A stretch of DNA of 64,000 nt from Allomeiothermus silvanus DSM 9946 (GTDB lineage: Bacteria > Deinococcota > Deinococci > Deinococcales > Thermaceae). The position numbers and the translations under genes are program-made. Shown one piece after another: positions 8,005 through 15,677 of this stretch. The stretch is from contig NC_014213.1 in the NCBI RefSeq assembly GCF_000092125.1, positions 283,855 through 347,854 of the forward strand. Reading direction: 5' to 3'. Below the pieces are notes generated by a model that saw nothing but the letters and a program-made list of their open reading frames with translations, had not been told where the DNA came from and did no database searches. Position 1 is the first letter of the stretch. Every line of letters begins with the position of its first letter.

Positions 8005-9102
8005 TCAACGGGCCTTTTCCACCGCCTCGAGCACCCGCATCATCTCCCGCACCCACTTCGGGAAGGAGAAGCCCTGCTCCATAAGCCTGCGCTCGCGATA
8101 GGCCGTGAGCAGCTCTCGGACGCCTAAGAAAGCCATGTCGGGGGTGAGCCGCCGCAGGAATTGCCAGCCAGCCTCCCAGCGCTGGTGGGTGAGCGTGCTG
8201 AGCACGGCGGCCACCACGCCGTACATCAGGGTATACAGTTGATCCTGCCGCAGAGGCAACGCCATCTCTGGATCCGCCAGCAGGGCTTCTGGATCGGGTA
8301 TCTCCTGCTCCTGCAACCAGGCGGCGAAGGTGAGGCCGTAGGGACCCAGCGCCCCCAGCAAAAAGATCTGCAGGGCTTCCCGCATCGTCTCGGGGCTTCC
8401 CATGGCCAGCCAGGCTGCGAGACCTCTGGCCGCGATGGACTCCCAGGTTCTGGGGTTGGGCCATCCCCAGACCGTATCTCCTGGCTTAGGTATGGGTGCG
8501 ACTGCCTGGGGCTGGCGCATCAAGATGAGGGCCTTGGCTCTCGGCAGATGGGTTGCAACGGCCTGGGGGGTGGGTAGCTCGAGGCCCGCCAGCGGATCTT
8601 CCCAGCCTTGCACCAGGGCCCGGGTGAAGTGGGCTGCGCTGGGCGGGGAGATGGGGATATGCACCATGCGGGTCTTCATCGCCAGACTCCATACCTCCGC
8701 CCCGTCCCCCTCGCCCCACTCGCCCGGGTTGGAGGCCGCCACCACGACCGTCTCCCGGGGCAGGGGGGTATCTCCCACCACGCGCTCGTCGATCACCTTC
8801 AGCAGGCTGGGCCGCACATCCAAAGGCGTACCCCCGATCTCGTCGATGAAGAGGATGGCCTGGCGGGCCGCCAGCAGCCGCTCCACCCAGGGCAGGTGGG
8901 CCAGCTCCAGCCTTCCGTCCTTGACCAGCGGAATGCCGCCGAAATCGGTGCGGTCCCGGTTGGCGGCGATCATCACCTCCAGGTGCCAGCCCAGCTTGCG
9001 GGCAATCGAACGCACCAGCGCGGTCTTCCCGATCCCGGGCATCCCGATCAGGTGGGTAGGCACCTGGGCTGCGACGGCGATAGCGAACGCTTGTTGCTCC
9101 AC
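8005..9102 (-). CDS. MoxR-family AAA+ ATPase
   Basis: 365 residues from GTG 9102; AGGAG lies 8 bases upstream and the start falls just past the stop of the VWA gene (TTG 9108 is an alternative). Walker A is GMPGIGKTALV, Walker B AILFIDEIGG, and sensor 1 VVVAASNPGEWG. The family works with VWA-domain partners as a chaperone-like module that remodels or inserts metal or cofactors into targets. This gene is last in the operon MerR - small ORF - LRV - VWA - MoxR and is nearly overlapped by the VWA gene, as usual for MoxR/VWA pairs. The C-terminal ~120 residues are helical, with no recognised domain. Confidence 0.88.
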   Translation of the reverse strand: MEQQAFAIAVAAQVPTHLIGMPGIGKTALVRSIARKLGWHLEVMIAANRDRTDFGGIPLVKDGRLELAHLPWVERLLAARQAILFIDEIGGTPLDVRPSLLKVIDERVVGDTPLPRETVVVAASNPGEWGEGDGAEVWSLAMKTRMVHIPISPPSAAHFTRALVQGWEDPLAGLELPTPQAVATHLPRAKALILMRQPQAVAPIPKPGDTVWGWPNPRTWESIAARGLAAWLAMGSPETMREALQIFLLGALGPYGLTFAAWLQEQEIPDPEALLADPEMALPLRQDQLYTLMYGVVAAVLSTLTHQRWEAGWQFLRRLTPDMAFLGVRELLTAYRERRLMEQGFSFPKWVREMMRVLEAVEKAR

Positions 9103-9104
9103 CT

Positions 9105-10364
9105 TCAAAACTCCTCTGGAATGCGGATGGTCCACACGTATTCCGGCGTGTCCGGCGGAAGTTCGCCCAGGATTCCCGCGATCACCGGTATCCCCGGAGG
9201 GGTCTCTGGCCAGGGGGTGAGGCCATCGGTAAGCACCACCACCGCCACCGGGCAGGGCCTTAGCTGGAGCGCTGCCTCGATCCCGAGCCGCATATCGGTT
9301 CCCCCACCCCCCTGCAACCGTAGCTGCCGGGCCCGGTGGACACGTTGTGCGGTGTAAACAGCCGCGTCCACGCACAGTACGGTGACCTCCACCTTGGCCC
9401 ACCGCAAGATGCCGTCTACCTCCGCGAGGGCCTGGCCCAGCATGGCCTCGCCCACCGAGCCTGAGGTATCCAGCACCACTGCCACGTGTGGCTTTAGGTC
9501 GTAGGTTCCGGGCAGGATTACGTCCCGGTAGACGCCCTGGCGGCGGTGGGGCCGTTCGTAGGAGGGGCGAACACGTCCGGCCCCTAGCCGCACCCCTCGG
9601 TGCACAAAGTGCCTTAACAGGTGTTGCCAGGGCACCGTGGGGTTACCCACCGCCTGGGCCCAGCGGAGCACGCCCAGGGGCAGATCGCCGCGCCCGAGGT
9701 GGTACTCGAGGGCCGCGCGGGCCACTTCCCGGCGCAGGATGTTCAGGTCGGTGGGGCTTAGCGCGGGGTACTCGGAGTGGTCCTGGGGCAGCTCCCAAGC
9801 CTGCCGTTCCTCGGCCGGGGCGTGGGTGTGGGTCATGCCCGGGGTGCGCGGACCGGTTGCGGTACAACCCCCAGCCTCCTGTCCCGACGGTTCGGTCTGG
9901 CCCTGGGTCGGTGGATCCTCGTGGTTTTGAGGATATTTTGGCTCGAGCCGCTGTTTGAGTGTCCAGTAATAATGCTCGTCCAGGCCACCCGGCTCGAGGC
10001 CGAAGCGCTGGGGGTAGAGCCCACCCGGCGGCAGCGCTAACCGGGCGGCTTTGGCGTCGTCGTTGATCGCACAGTCGCAAGCGATATTCCATAGCCGCTG
10101 CTCGTGGACGTCCAGCAGCTCCAGGGTATCCCCCCGCTCTAAATGGTGACGAAGCAGGTGCTCCAGCTCGTGCCAGAGCAGGCCGGTGACTTGCTTAGGA
10201 AGCACTCTGGCCACGAATTGCGGGTTGTAGTACAGCCTGCCACCCCGGTCCACCGCCGCCGTCGGCACCTGCTCGCGCTCCACCAGGCGGAGCGACCACA
10301 GGGCGGGCGCGTAGAAGGGAAATTTTTGTATCAGCGCCAATCGGGCGATTTGCATGGGATTCAC
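9105..10364 (-). CDS. VWA domain protein with N-terminal metallopeptidase-like (DUF2201) region
   Basis: 419 residues. The N-terminal half carries WHELEHLLRHH near residue 65, a zincin-type HExxH-like motif (HELEH) as in the DUF2201 putative metallopeptidase family, followed by NIACDCAIND. A Pro/Gly/Thr-rich linker occupies about 155-195. The C-terminal half is a VWA domain with MIDAS motif DTSGS, a GGGGTD loop and VVVLTDG. Such proteins pair with MoxR ATPases, whose gene follows after a 2-base gap. Whether the HELEH is catalytic cannot be judged. Confidence 0.88.
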   Translation of the reverse strand: MNPMQIARLALIQKFPFYAPALWSLRLVEREQVPTAAVDRGGRLYYNPQFVARVLPKQVTGLLWHELEHLLRHHLERGDTLELLDVHEQRLWNIACDCAINDDAKAARLALPPGGLYPQRFGLEPGGLDEHYYWTLKQRLEPKYPQNHEDPPTQGQTEPSGQEAGGCTATGPRTPGMTHTHAPAEERQAWELPQDHSEYPALSPTDLNILRREVARAALEYHLGRGDLPLGVLRWAQAVGNPTVPWQHLLRHFVHRGVRLGAGRVRPSYERPHRRQGVYRDVILPGTYDLKPHVAVVLDTSGSVGEAMLGQALAEVDGILRWAKVEVTVLCVDAAVYTAQRVHRARQLRLQGGGGTDMRLGIEAALQLRPCPVAVVVLTDGLTPWPETPPGIPVIAGILGELPPDTPEYVWTIRIPEEF

Positions 10365-10404
10365 GGGCTGCTAACCCCCATGGTTTGGGTGAGGCGTCTC
10401 GTCG

Positions 10405-11589
10405 CTATGGCTCTTCCTTGCGGAGCCCCTGTATTGCCCTGATGGTATCGGAGGCCATCCGCGCCATATTAGGCCCCTCCGTCAAGGCCAGTAAGACCAG
10501 CACCTCTTCGGGCGTGAAGGGGTTTCTGGCCACCTCCTGGCGCACGACATAAACCTCATCCTCCGCCAGCCGGGTCAGCACCTCCGGGGGTGTGCGCAGG
10601 TTGCGTGCGACTTCCCTGCGTACAAAAAGGTCTTCGTCTTCCGCTAGCTGAGCCAGCACCTCTTCCAGCACCTCTTTGGGAGTGTGGGGATTTTGTGCGA
10701 CCTCGGAGCGTACCCGGCTGTTCTGGTCCCTGGCCAGCCCGACCAGCGCCTCTGCCGGCGCGGAGGGGTTTCTCGCCACACCAACACGAATGGACAGGTC
10801 TTCGTGGCGAGCCAAACAGAGGAGCGCAGCCCCGCTGAGAGCGGGGTTCACCCCCACCCGCTCACGCACCTCCCGATCCTCGTCACGGCTCAGCTGTAGC
10901 AGGACAGCCTCGGGGGTGGAGGGGTTTTTGGCCACCTCACGGCGCATTTCCGGATTGCTGCTCTTCGCAAAACGGGCCAACCAGTCTTCCGGGGTCTGCG
11001 GGTGGCGGGCCACCAGTAAGCGCACCTCTGGGTCAGGATCCTTGGCCAGACGCCGCAGAGCCTCCTTGGGCGCGAGGGGATGGCTGGCCACCGCCTTGCG
11101 CACCTCCGGGGCGAAATCCCGGCTCAGCCGCGCCAGTACCGATGGCTGTGCGCTGGAGTTGCTGGCCACCGCCTCGCGCACTTCCGGGGCGGGATCCTGA
11201 CATAGCCTGGCCAGAACCGACGCGGGTGTATTGGGGTTGTTGGCCACCATTTTGCGTATTTCCCAGAGGGGGTCCTGGCCGAGCCACGCCAGGGCCTTGG
11301 GAACATCGCTGCGCGCGGCCACTCGAGCCCGCACGTAGGGATTATCGTCCCTGGCCAGCCGCAACAGCAGCCTCTTGGGAGCGCGGGGATTTCCCGCTAC
11401 CGCTTCGCGCACCCGGTAGTCACCATCCTCGGCCAGCCGGGCCAGGGCCTTTAGGGGGGTTTGTTCGCATCGGGCCAGCTCATGGCGCACCCACCGTTCT
11501 TTATGTTCGATCAGTTCGGCCAGCATCCGGGGAGAGGGCTTCCGGCGACGAACCGGCGTGGTCGGCGAAAGGTAGAGAGCTTGCGCCAT
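10405..11589 (-). CDS. Leucine-rich repeat variant (LRV) protein
   Basis: 394 residues made almost wholly of about 14 tandem 24-residue units of the form R-x-x-VA-x-NP-x-TP-x-x-(V/A)L-x-x-LA-x-D-x-D-x-x-V. This is the LRV repeat, an alternating alpha/3-10 helix solenoid used for protein binding. The ending NMARMASDTIRAIQGLRKEEP breaks the repeat pattern. It lies 40 bases upstream of the VWA gene in the same operon; it is plausibly the target-recognition or scaffold subunit of the MoxR-VWA module, which is inference. Confidence 0.9.
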   Translation of the reverse strand: MAQALYLSPTTPVRRRKPSPRMLAELIEHKERWVRHELARCEQTPLKALARLAEDGDYRVREAVAGNPRAPKRLLLRLARDDNPYVRARVAARSDVPKALAWLGQDPLWEIRKMVANNPNTPASVLARLCQDPAPEVREAVASNSSAQPSVLARLSRDFAPEVRKAVASHPLAPKEALRRLAKDPDPEVRLLVARHPQTPEDWLARFAKSSNPEMRREVAKNPSTPEAVLLQLSRDEDREVRERVGVNPALSGAALLCLARHEDLSIRVGVARNPSAPAEALVGLARDQNSRVRSEVAQNPHTPKEVLEEVLAQLAEDEDLFVRREVARNLRTPPEVLTRLAEDEVYVVRQEVARNPFTPEEVLVLLALTEGPNMARMASDTIRAIQGLRKEEP

Positions 11590-11597
11590 CGGGTGCT

Positions 11598-11837
11598 TCA
11601 GTACTCCTTACGGCCCTTACGGTCGCGGTAGACCTGGCTGGAGAGGGTCTTGCGGGTGCGGGTGGGGGAGGTCTCCAGATCCAGGAGCGCCTGCCTGAGT
11701 TCTTCGGCTTCGGCGGCCAGCGCCGGGCCGTGTTCGGCGACGCTGGGAGCGGCCCGTAGGAGCGAGGTCCGCGCGGCCTCAGCGGCGGCGCGGCTTGAGG
11801 GCCTCGAGCCGTTGGCGCAGGCGCTGCATGAGCGCAT
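11598..11837 (-). CDS. Small hypothetical protein between the MerR and LRV genes
   Basis: The reading frame is open from 11837 to a stop at 11598 and its last ~60 residues (from AAEAARTSLLRAAPSVAEHG to DRKGRKEY) look like a charged helical protein. The true start is unclear: the upper part overlaps the MerR gene and no good ATG with a ribosome site is present, so a GTG, or translation coupled to the MerR stop at 11779, is possible. No domain recognised. Confidence 0.4.
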   Translation of the reverse strand: MRSCSACANGSRPSSRAAAEAARTSLLRAAPSVAEHGPALAAEAEELRQALLDLETSPTRTRKTLSSQVYRDRKGRKEY

Positions 11838-12387
11838 CGCCCTCGCCGGGGGTCTTGGGAAAGCGGAAGTCCTCGCGCACGTGCAGTTCCAGGCCGGGGG
11901 CCACCTCCAGGCGGTGCCAGCGCAGCTCGGGGGTGGGGTCTGGGGTGAGCGCCTCGAAGAGGGGGGTAGGAGAAGCCGTCCGGTACTGCTCCCGCAGCCC
12001 GGATAGGTAGCTCAGGGCAGAGGTAGGCGGGTTGGCGGTCAGGGCCACCCCCCCTTCGAGCATCGCCAGAAGCTCCGCGTCGCTCTTGCGGCGGGCCAAG
12101 TCGCCCAGGGCGCTGGCCCCGTGGCCTTCGGCCATCAGCCGCCGCACCAGCAAAAGCTGCAGCAGGTGCCGCGCCGAATAGCGGGCCTCCCGCCCGGCCC
12201 GCAAGGGCTCATCGAGCATACCCAACCCTGTATAATGGCGCACCAAACGCGCGGTGACGGCCTCGCGGACCCGCAGACTGCCGGGGTCTTGGGGCAGATA
12301 ACGGGGTAGGCGGGCGTTGGCTTCGCGCACCAAGCCCTCCAAGTCCCACTCTGCGCCACGGTGCAGCAAGGCCTCGAGGTCTTCCAT
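11779..12387 (-). CDS. MerR-like HTH transcriptional regulator
   Basis: 202 residues. After a 30-residue N-terminal extension, VREAVTARLVRHYTGLGMLDEPLRAGREARYSARHLLQLLLVRRL is the MerR winged helix (RYYxxxGLL-like core and a second helix leading to the dimer coiled coil). No metal-binding Cys are present, so it is not a metal sensor of the MerR/CueR type. It is first in the operon with the LRV, VWA and MoxR genes and diverges from a HipA-like kinase. The ATG at 12387 has no Shine-Dalgarno; a well-formed promoter predicts a transcript starting at or next to the ATG. Confidence 0.8.
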   Translation of the reverse strand: MEDLEALLHRGAEWDLEGLVREANARLPRYLPQDPGSLRVREAVTARLVRHYTGLGMLDEPLRAGREARYSARHLLQLLLVRRLMAEGHGASALGDLARRKSDAELLAMLEGGVALTANPPTSALSYLSGLREQYRTASPTPLFEALTPDPTPELRWHRLEVAPGLELHVREDFRFPKTPGEGDALMQRLRQRLEALKPRRR

Positions 12388-12393
12388 ATCCGG

Positions 12394-12422
12394 AGGATAA
12401 CTATTACAATCAGAATTGTCAA
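12394..12422 (-). promoter_or_regulatory. Promoter of the MerR-LRV-VWA-MoxR operon, probably leaderless
   Basis: Minus strand: TTGACA (complement of 12417-12422), a 17-base spacer, and TATCCT (complement of 12394-12399). The -10 ends seven bases before the A of the start codon at 12387, so transcription should begin at the ATG. Leaderless mRNAs with this geometry are common in Deinococcus-Thermus. Confidence 0.55.
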
Positions 12423-12475
12423 TGTCATCTCAAATGTTCATTTGCGGCGCTAGCGAAAGCGTAGGTACGGGTACC

Positions 12476-13291
12476 ATGGCTCCCATGAGCGGGAGCATCT
12501 CTAGGGACCGGGGCTCGGTGCTGCCCCCTGGCTGGCAAACCCGGCTACCGGAGCGGCGGCGTTTCCAGGAGTTCGCGGTGCTTGAGCCGGGCGGCCGGGG
12601 GCGTAACGGCCCGGTATTGGTAGGGCGGCTAGGCAAAGAGCGCTGGGTGCTCAAGTCAAGCGACCTCGCCGGTGCAGCCAACGAGATCATCGCCAGCGTG
12701 GTGGGCCGCAGCCTGGGCCTCCTGGTTCCCCCGGCGATGGCGGTGGACAAGGGAGGGGATCTCTGGGCGGCCTCGATGCACGTGTTTGGCCTCCAACACC
12801 ACCCCCGGGTGGGCTTTAACGACCGTAACCCCTTCCGCTTCGGCCCCGATGGACCGGCGGATATTCCCAACTACTGGCCTCAGGTGGCGCTTGGCAAGCT
12901 GCTGGGCGACCACGACCGCAAAGGCGGCAACTGGGGGATCGATCAGTATGGTCAGCGCTGGGACTTCGACTTTTCCTTGAGCGAGAACGCCCACCTCTTC
13001 ATCGGCCCTGACGCGCCGGACTGGAACCACTACCGCAGGGAGTTCTTCCGGGAGGGTATTGAAGGGATGCAAGCCCGCGGTATCTCTCCTTCCGCTTTAG
13101 AGGGCTTCCTCATACCCTACCGAGCACTGGCGCAGAGCGACCCGGAAAAGCTCTATGGCTGGACGAGCGAGGTGGGGGATTTGGGCGGGCTGTTTATGGG
13201 GCAGCGACCCCTCGGTCCCGCGCTTATCGAAGCCGCTCGGGCCAACCGCCAGGCGATGAGGGAAGCGCTCGAGGATCTGGGATTAGACTAA
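12476..13291 (+). CDS. HipA-like (PI3/4-kinase-fold) small kinase
   Basis: About 271 residues from ATG 12476 (start uncertain; ATG 12485 or GTG 12578 are alternatives). Visible features: a Gly-containing strand NGPVLVGRLGKERWVLKSS with the likely ATP-binding Lys; ANEIIASVVGRSLGLLVP, matching the helix of HipA-family kinases; LLGDHDRKGGNWGI, a D-x-x-x-x-N catalytic loop; and WDFDFSL in place of the metal-binding D. The protein is shorter than HipA and lacks its N-subdomain. No HipB-like antitoxin gene adjoins it. It diverges from the MerR operon and shares an 88-base intergenic region with it. Function inferred from fold only. Confidence 0.6.
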   Translation: MAPMSGSISRDRGSVLPPGWQTRLPERRRFQEFAVLEPGGRGRNGPVLVGRLGKERWVLKSSDLAGAANEIIASVVGRSLGLLVPPAMAVDKGGDLWAASMHVFGLQHHPRVGFNDRNPFRFGPDGPADIPNYWPQVALGKLLGDHDRKGGNWGIDQYGQRWDFDFSLSENAHLFIGPDAPDWNHYRREFFREGIEGMQARGISPSALEGFLIPYRALAQSDPEKLYGWTSEVGDLGGLFMGQRPLGPALIEAARANRQAMREALEDLGLD

Positions 13292-13300
13292 ACTGGGGCG

Positions 13301-13588
13301 ATGATTCTCTGGCTCAGTCTCTACCTCCCCAGCCGCACCAACCGCGACGCTATTGGCGTCGAGGATGGGCGGGTGGTGATGAGCGTGCACTTTCCTACCG
13401 CGTGGCTCGAGGCGGCCAAGACCTATATCCCCGGCATCCCCGAGTACCTGAGCGTGATGGCCTGGATGTTTGCTGTACACGAGGGAAAGATCCAGGTAGA
13501 AGACCGCATCCCGGGATGGGCTTGGGGCGACGAGGAGGAAGCTCGCGCTTACCTGAAGGCAGCCCTGGCGGAGCGGGGCATAGAGTGA
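13301..13588 (+). CDS. Hypothetical 95-residue protein
   Basis: Starts 9 bases after the HipA-like kinase stop, so probably co-transcribed. MILWLSLYLPSRTNRDAIGVEDGRVVM suggests a beta-rich start; the C-terminus is acidic and helical (DEEEARAYLKAALAERGIE). No recognised family, no signal peptide or Cys. Confidence 0.6.
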   Translation: MILWLSLYLPSRTNRDAIGVEDGRVVMSVHFPTAWLEAAKTYIPGIPEYLSVMAWMFAVHEGKIQVEDRIPGWAWGDEEEARAYLKAALAERGIE

Positions 13589-13886
13589 GCTGCCCATAGT
13601 CCCTCTTTTGCCGATGCTTCGATGCAACCCGTGGAGGGGCTGGATTGACGTCCTCCCCGGCCTGAAGGTCAGAGATTCCTGCGGTGCTGGAGAATGGGTG
13701 GGGTTCTGGGTCGAGCGCTTACCGCCACCCGCGTTGCTTTTCCGGGCCCTTGTCATACCAGATTCGGTTGATTCGTTACTGTTCGGTAACGAATCAACCC
13801 GACCGAAGTTATCCGCGTAGCGGTGGCGTAGTTTCGCCGAGCGAAGCGAGGGGTGGGCGATACCGCCCCTTGGAAGGGAGTGCTCT
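13589..13886. other. Intergenic remnant with an IS200/IS605-type end and a dispersed repeat
   Basis: GACGTCCTCCCCGGCCTGAA near 13648-13667, followed by GGTCAGAGATTCCTGCGG, resembles the flanking sequence found beside IS200/IS605 elements, but no transposase is present. TTTCGCCGAGCGAAGCGAGG at 13832 recurs with one mismatch at 54801 inside pabAB. No gene seen. Confidence 0.4.
13766..13799. repeat. Perfect 14-bp inverted repeat (hairpin)
   Basis: Arms GGTTGATTCGTTAC (13766-13779) and GTAACGAATCAACC (13786-13799) with loop TGTTCG. No T-run follows on either strand, so it is not a classical terminator; it may be an operator or a mobile-element end. Confidence 0.8.
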
Positions 13887-13942
13887 GGATTCAAAAAGAC
13901 AGCCTCTGGGTTTTGGGTTTTGTAAACTGTCTTTTTGAATCC
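13887..13942. terminator. 16-bp inverted repeat, probable terminator once downstream of the response regulator
   Basis: Arms GGATTCAAAAAGACAG (13887-13902) and CTGTCTTTTTGAATCC (13927-13942) with a 24-base loop. With the IS at 13946-15036 removed it would lie about 100 bases past the response regulator stop, read leftward. The T-run is inside the arm rather than after it, so termination is unproven. Confidence 0.45.
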
Positions 13943-13945
13943 GGT

Positions 13946-15036
13946 TAGGAGTTACGCAGTTGCAGTTGACTGGACATTCTTCTGTGTGCTAGGAGGAGAG
14001 TGCTTAGCCAAGCTTCTCCAAAGGGGGTGATGCCCATGAACCCACCGAAGTGCGATGACCTGGACTACATCCACTTTCTCATCGCCGCTCAGCGGGTCTT
14101 CACCTGTACCGAGGCCGCTCGCTGTAGTCCAAAGGAGAAGAGCCCTCCCGCCCATGATGCCTTTACCCGCCTGCTGCAAAGACAGCCGCCCGACACGGCG
14201 GCGCTGTGGCAGGAGGCCAAGGCCTTCGTGAAGCTCAGGGAGGGGCTGCTGATCCTGGACGACACCACCCTGGATAAGCCCTACGCTCGGGACATGGATC
14301 TGGTGAGTTACCACTGGAGCGGCAAACACCAAAGGGTGGTTAGGGGCATCGCCCTCATGACCCTGCTGTGGACGGAGGGGCAGGCCCTGATCCCCTGCGA
14401 CTTTCGGGTCTACGACAAGCCCCAGGATGGGAAGAGCAAAAACGACCACTTTCAGACCATGCTCCAGAAAGCGAAGGAGCGGGGGTTTCAGCCGGAATAT
14501 GTCCTGATGGACAGCTGGTATGCCAGCTTGGAGAACCTCAAGGCCATAGTCAGCTTTGGCTGGCGGTTTCTGACGCGGCTGAAGGGCAACCGCCTGGTCA
14601 ACCCGGAGGGGAAGGGAAATGTACCCATCCGTGAGGTGGAAATCCCTGGGGAGGGGAGGGTGGTTCATCTTCGGGGTTTTGGGTTCGTGAGGGTGTTCCG
14701 AACGCTCTCCAAGGACGGGGAGGCGGAGTACTGGGCCACGAACCATCTGGGGATGAGCGAAGAGAAGCGGGCGGAGTTAGAGCGGCAAGGATGGGGGATC
14801 GAAGTGTACCATCGGGGGCTCAAGCAGTGCTGTGGGGTGGAGCGGGCCCAGGTGAGGAAGGCGGTCTCCATCCTGCGGCACCTCCTCCTGGCTTTGCGGG
14901 CCTTCCTCCGGCTGGAGGTCTACCGGCTGCGCAGGGGGGTGAGCTGGTACGAGGCCAAGGCGTCCATTGTTCGCGAGGCAATACGAAGTTATCTCGCCCA
15001 TCCCCTCCACATCCTTCAGCCAACTGCGTAAGTCCT
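13946..15036 (+). mobile_element. IS4/IS701-like insertion sequence with 7-bp target duplication
   Basis: Ends TAGGAGTTACGCAGTTG (left) and the complement of CAACTGCGTAAGTCCT (right) are inverted repeats with one central mismatch. ATCCGGT flanks the element directly on both sides (13939-13945 and 15037-15043). One transposase gene fills the element. The insertion lies two bases beyond the stop of the response regulator and separates it from the hairpin at 13887-13942. Confidence 0.85.
14030..15031 (+). CDS. DDE transposase, IS4/IS701-like
   Basis: 334 residues from ATG 14030 (AAAGGGGGTG just upstream; ATG 14036 is equally possible). LREGLLILDDTTLDKPYA holds the first catalytic Asp, EYVLMDSWYASLENL the second, and WGIEVYHRGLKQCCG the Glu of the Y-x-R-x-x-K-type motif. 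Full length and uninterrupted, so probably active. Confidence 0.85.
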   Translation: MPMNPPKCDDLDYIHFLIAAQRVFTCTEAARCSPKEKSPPAHDAFTRLLQRQPPDTAALWQEAKAFVKLREGLLILDDTTLDKPYARDMDLVSYHWSGKHQRVVRGIALMTLLWTEGQALIPCDFRVYDKPQDGKSKNDHFQTMLQKAKERGFQPEYVLMDSWYASLENLKAIVSFGWRFLTRLKGNRLVNPEGKGNVPIREVEIPGEGRVVHLRGFGFVRVFRTLSKDGEAEYWATNHLGMSEEKRAELERQGWGIEVYHRGLKQCCGVERAQVRKAVSILRHLLLALRAFLRLEVYRLRRGVSWYEAKASIVREAIRSYLAHPLHILQPTA

Positions 15037-15044
15037 ATCCGGTA

Positions 15045-15665
15045 TCAAAGCAAACCCTGTCGCACCGCTTTGATCGCGGCTTGGGTTCGATCGGAAGCGG
15101 AGAGTTTGGCCAGCAACTCCTCGATGTGGGTTTTGACGGTGCTGAGGGAGATGCCCAAACGCTGGGCGATTTCCTTATTCGACAGCCCTTCGGCGATGAG
15201 CCGCAGCACCTCCAGTTCCCTGGGGGAAAGCTGGGCCTGGCCTCCGCTGAGCACGCTGAGCTGGCCCAGCACGATGTGGGCGATCTGAGGGTCGAGGTAG
15301 GTCGAGCCTATCGCTGCGGCTCGGATGGCCAGCAACAGCGAGGCCGGGTCGGTAGACTTGAGGCAGTAAGCATCCGCTCCCGCGGTCATTGCGGCCAGCA
15401 CTTCGGCCTCGAGCTGGTGCACGGTGAGCACCACCACCCGTACCCCGAAGCGCTCCTTGACCAGCTTGGTGGCCTCGATGCCATCCATGCCGGGCAGGCC
15501 GATGTCCATGAGCACCACGTCGGCCGAGGTGTGTGCGAGCTGCTCTATACCCTCTTCGGCGCTTCTGGCCTCACCTACCACCTGCAAATCCGGCTCCCGG
15601 CCCACGGCCACCCGTAAGCCATCGCGGGTAAAAGCATGATCTTCAACGATGAACACTCGGGTCAT
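15045..15665 (-). CDS. NarL/FixJ-type response regulator
   Basis: 206 residues. Receiver domain: acidic pocket VEDH near residue 8, phospho-acceptor Asp in DVVLMDIGLPGMDG near residue 54, and Lys in CLKSTDP near 102. Then a LuxR-type HTH: LSPRELEVLRLIAEGLSNKEIAQRL with LSTVKTHIEELLAKL. It lies 12 bases downstream of the histidine kinase gene and the pair is divergent from kdp. KdpE is normally OmpR-type, so if this pair controls kdp it is a replacement regulator. Confidence 0.9.
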   Translation of the reverse strand: MTRVFIVEDHAFTRDGLRVAVGREPDLQVVGEARSAEEGIEQLAHTSADVVLMDIGLPGMDGIEATKLVKERFGVRVVVLTVHQLEAEVLAAMTAGADAYCLKSTDPASLLLAIRAAAIGSTYLDPQIAHIVLGQLSVLSGGQAQLSPRELEVLRLIAEGLSNKEIAQRLGISLSTVKTHIEELLAKLSASDRTQAAIKAVRQGLL

Positions 15666-15677
15666 AGCGGACCGGGG

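Noticed and set aside
13301..13894. A 203-residue minus-strand frame opposite the small gene at 13301
   Set aside because: Low-complexity composition, crosses repeats and hairpins, and the plus-strand gene is better supported by spacing to its neighbour.
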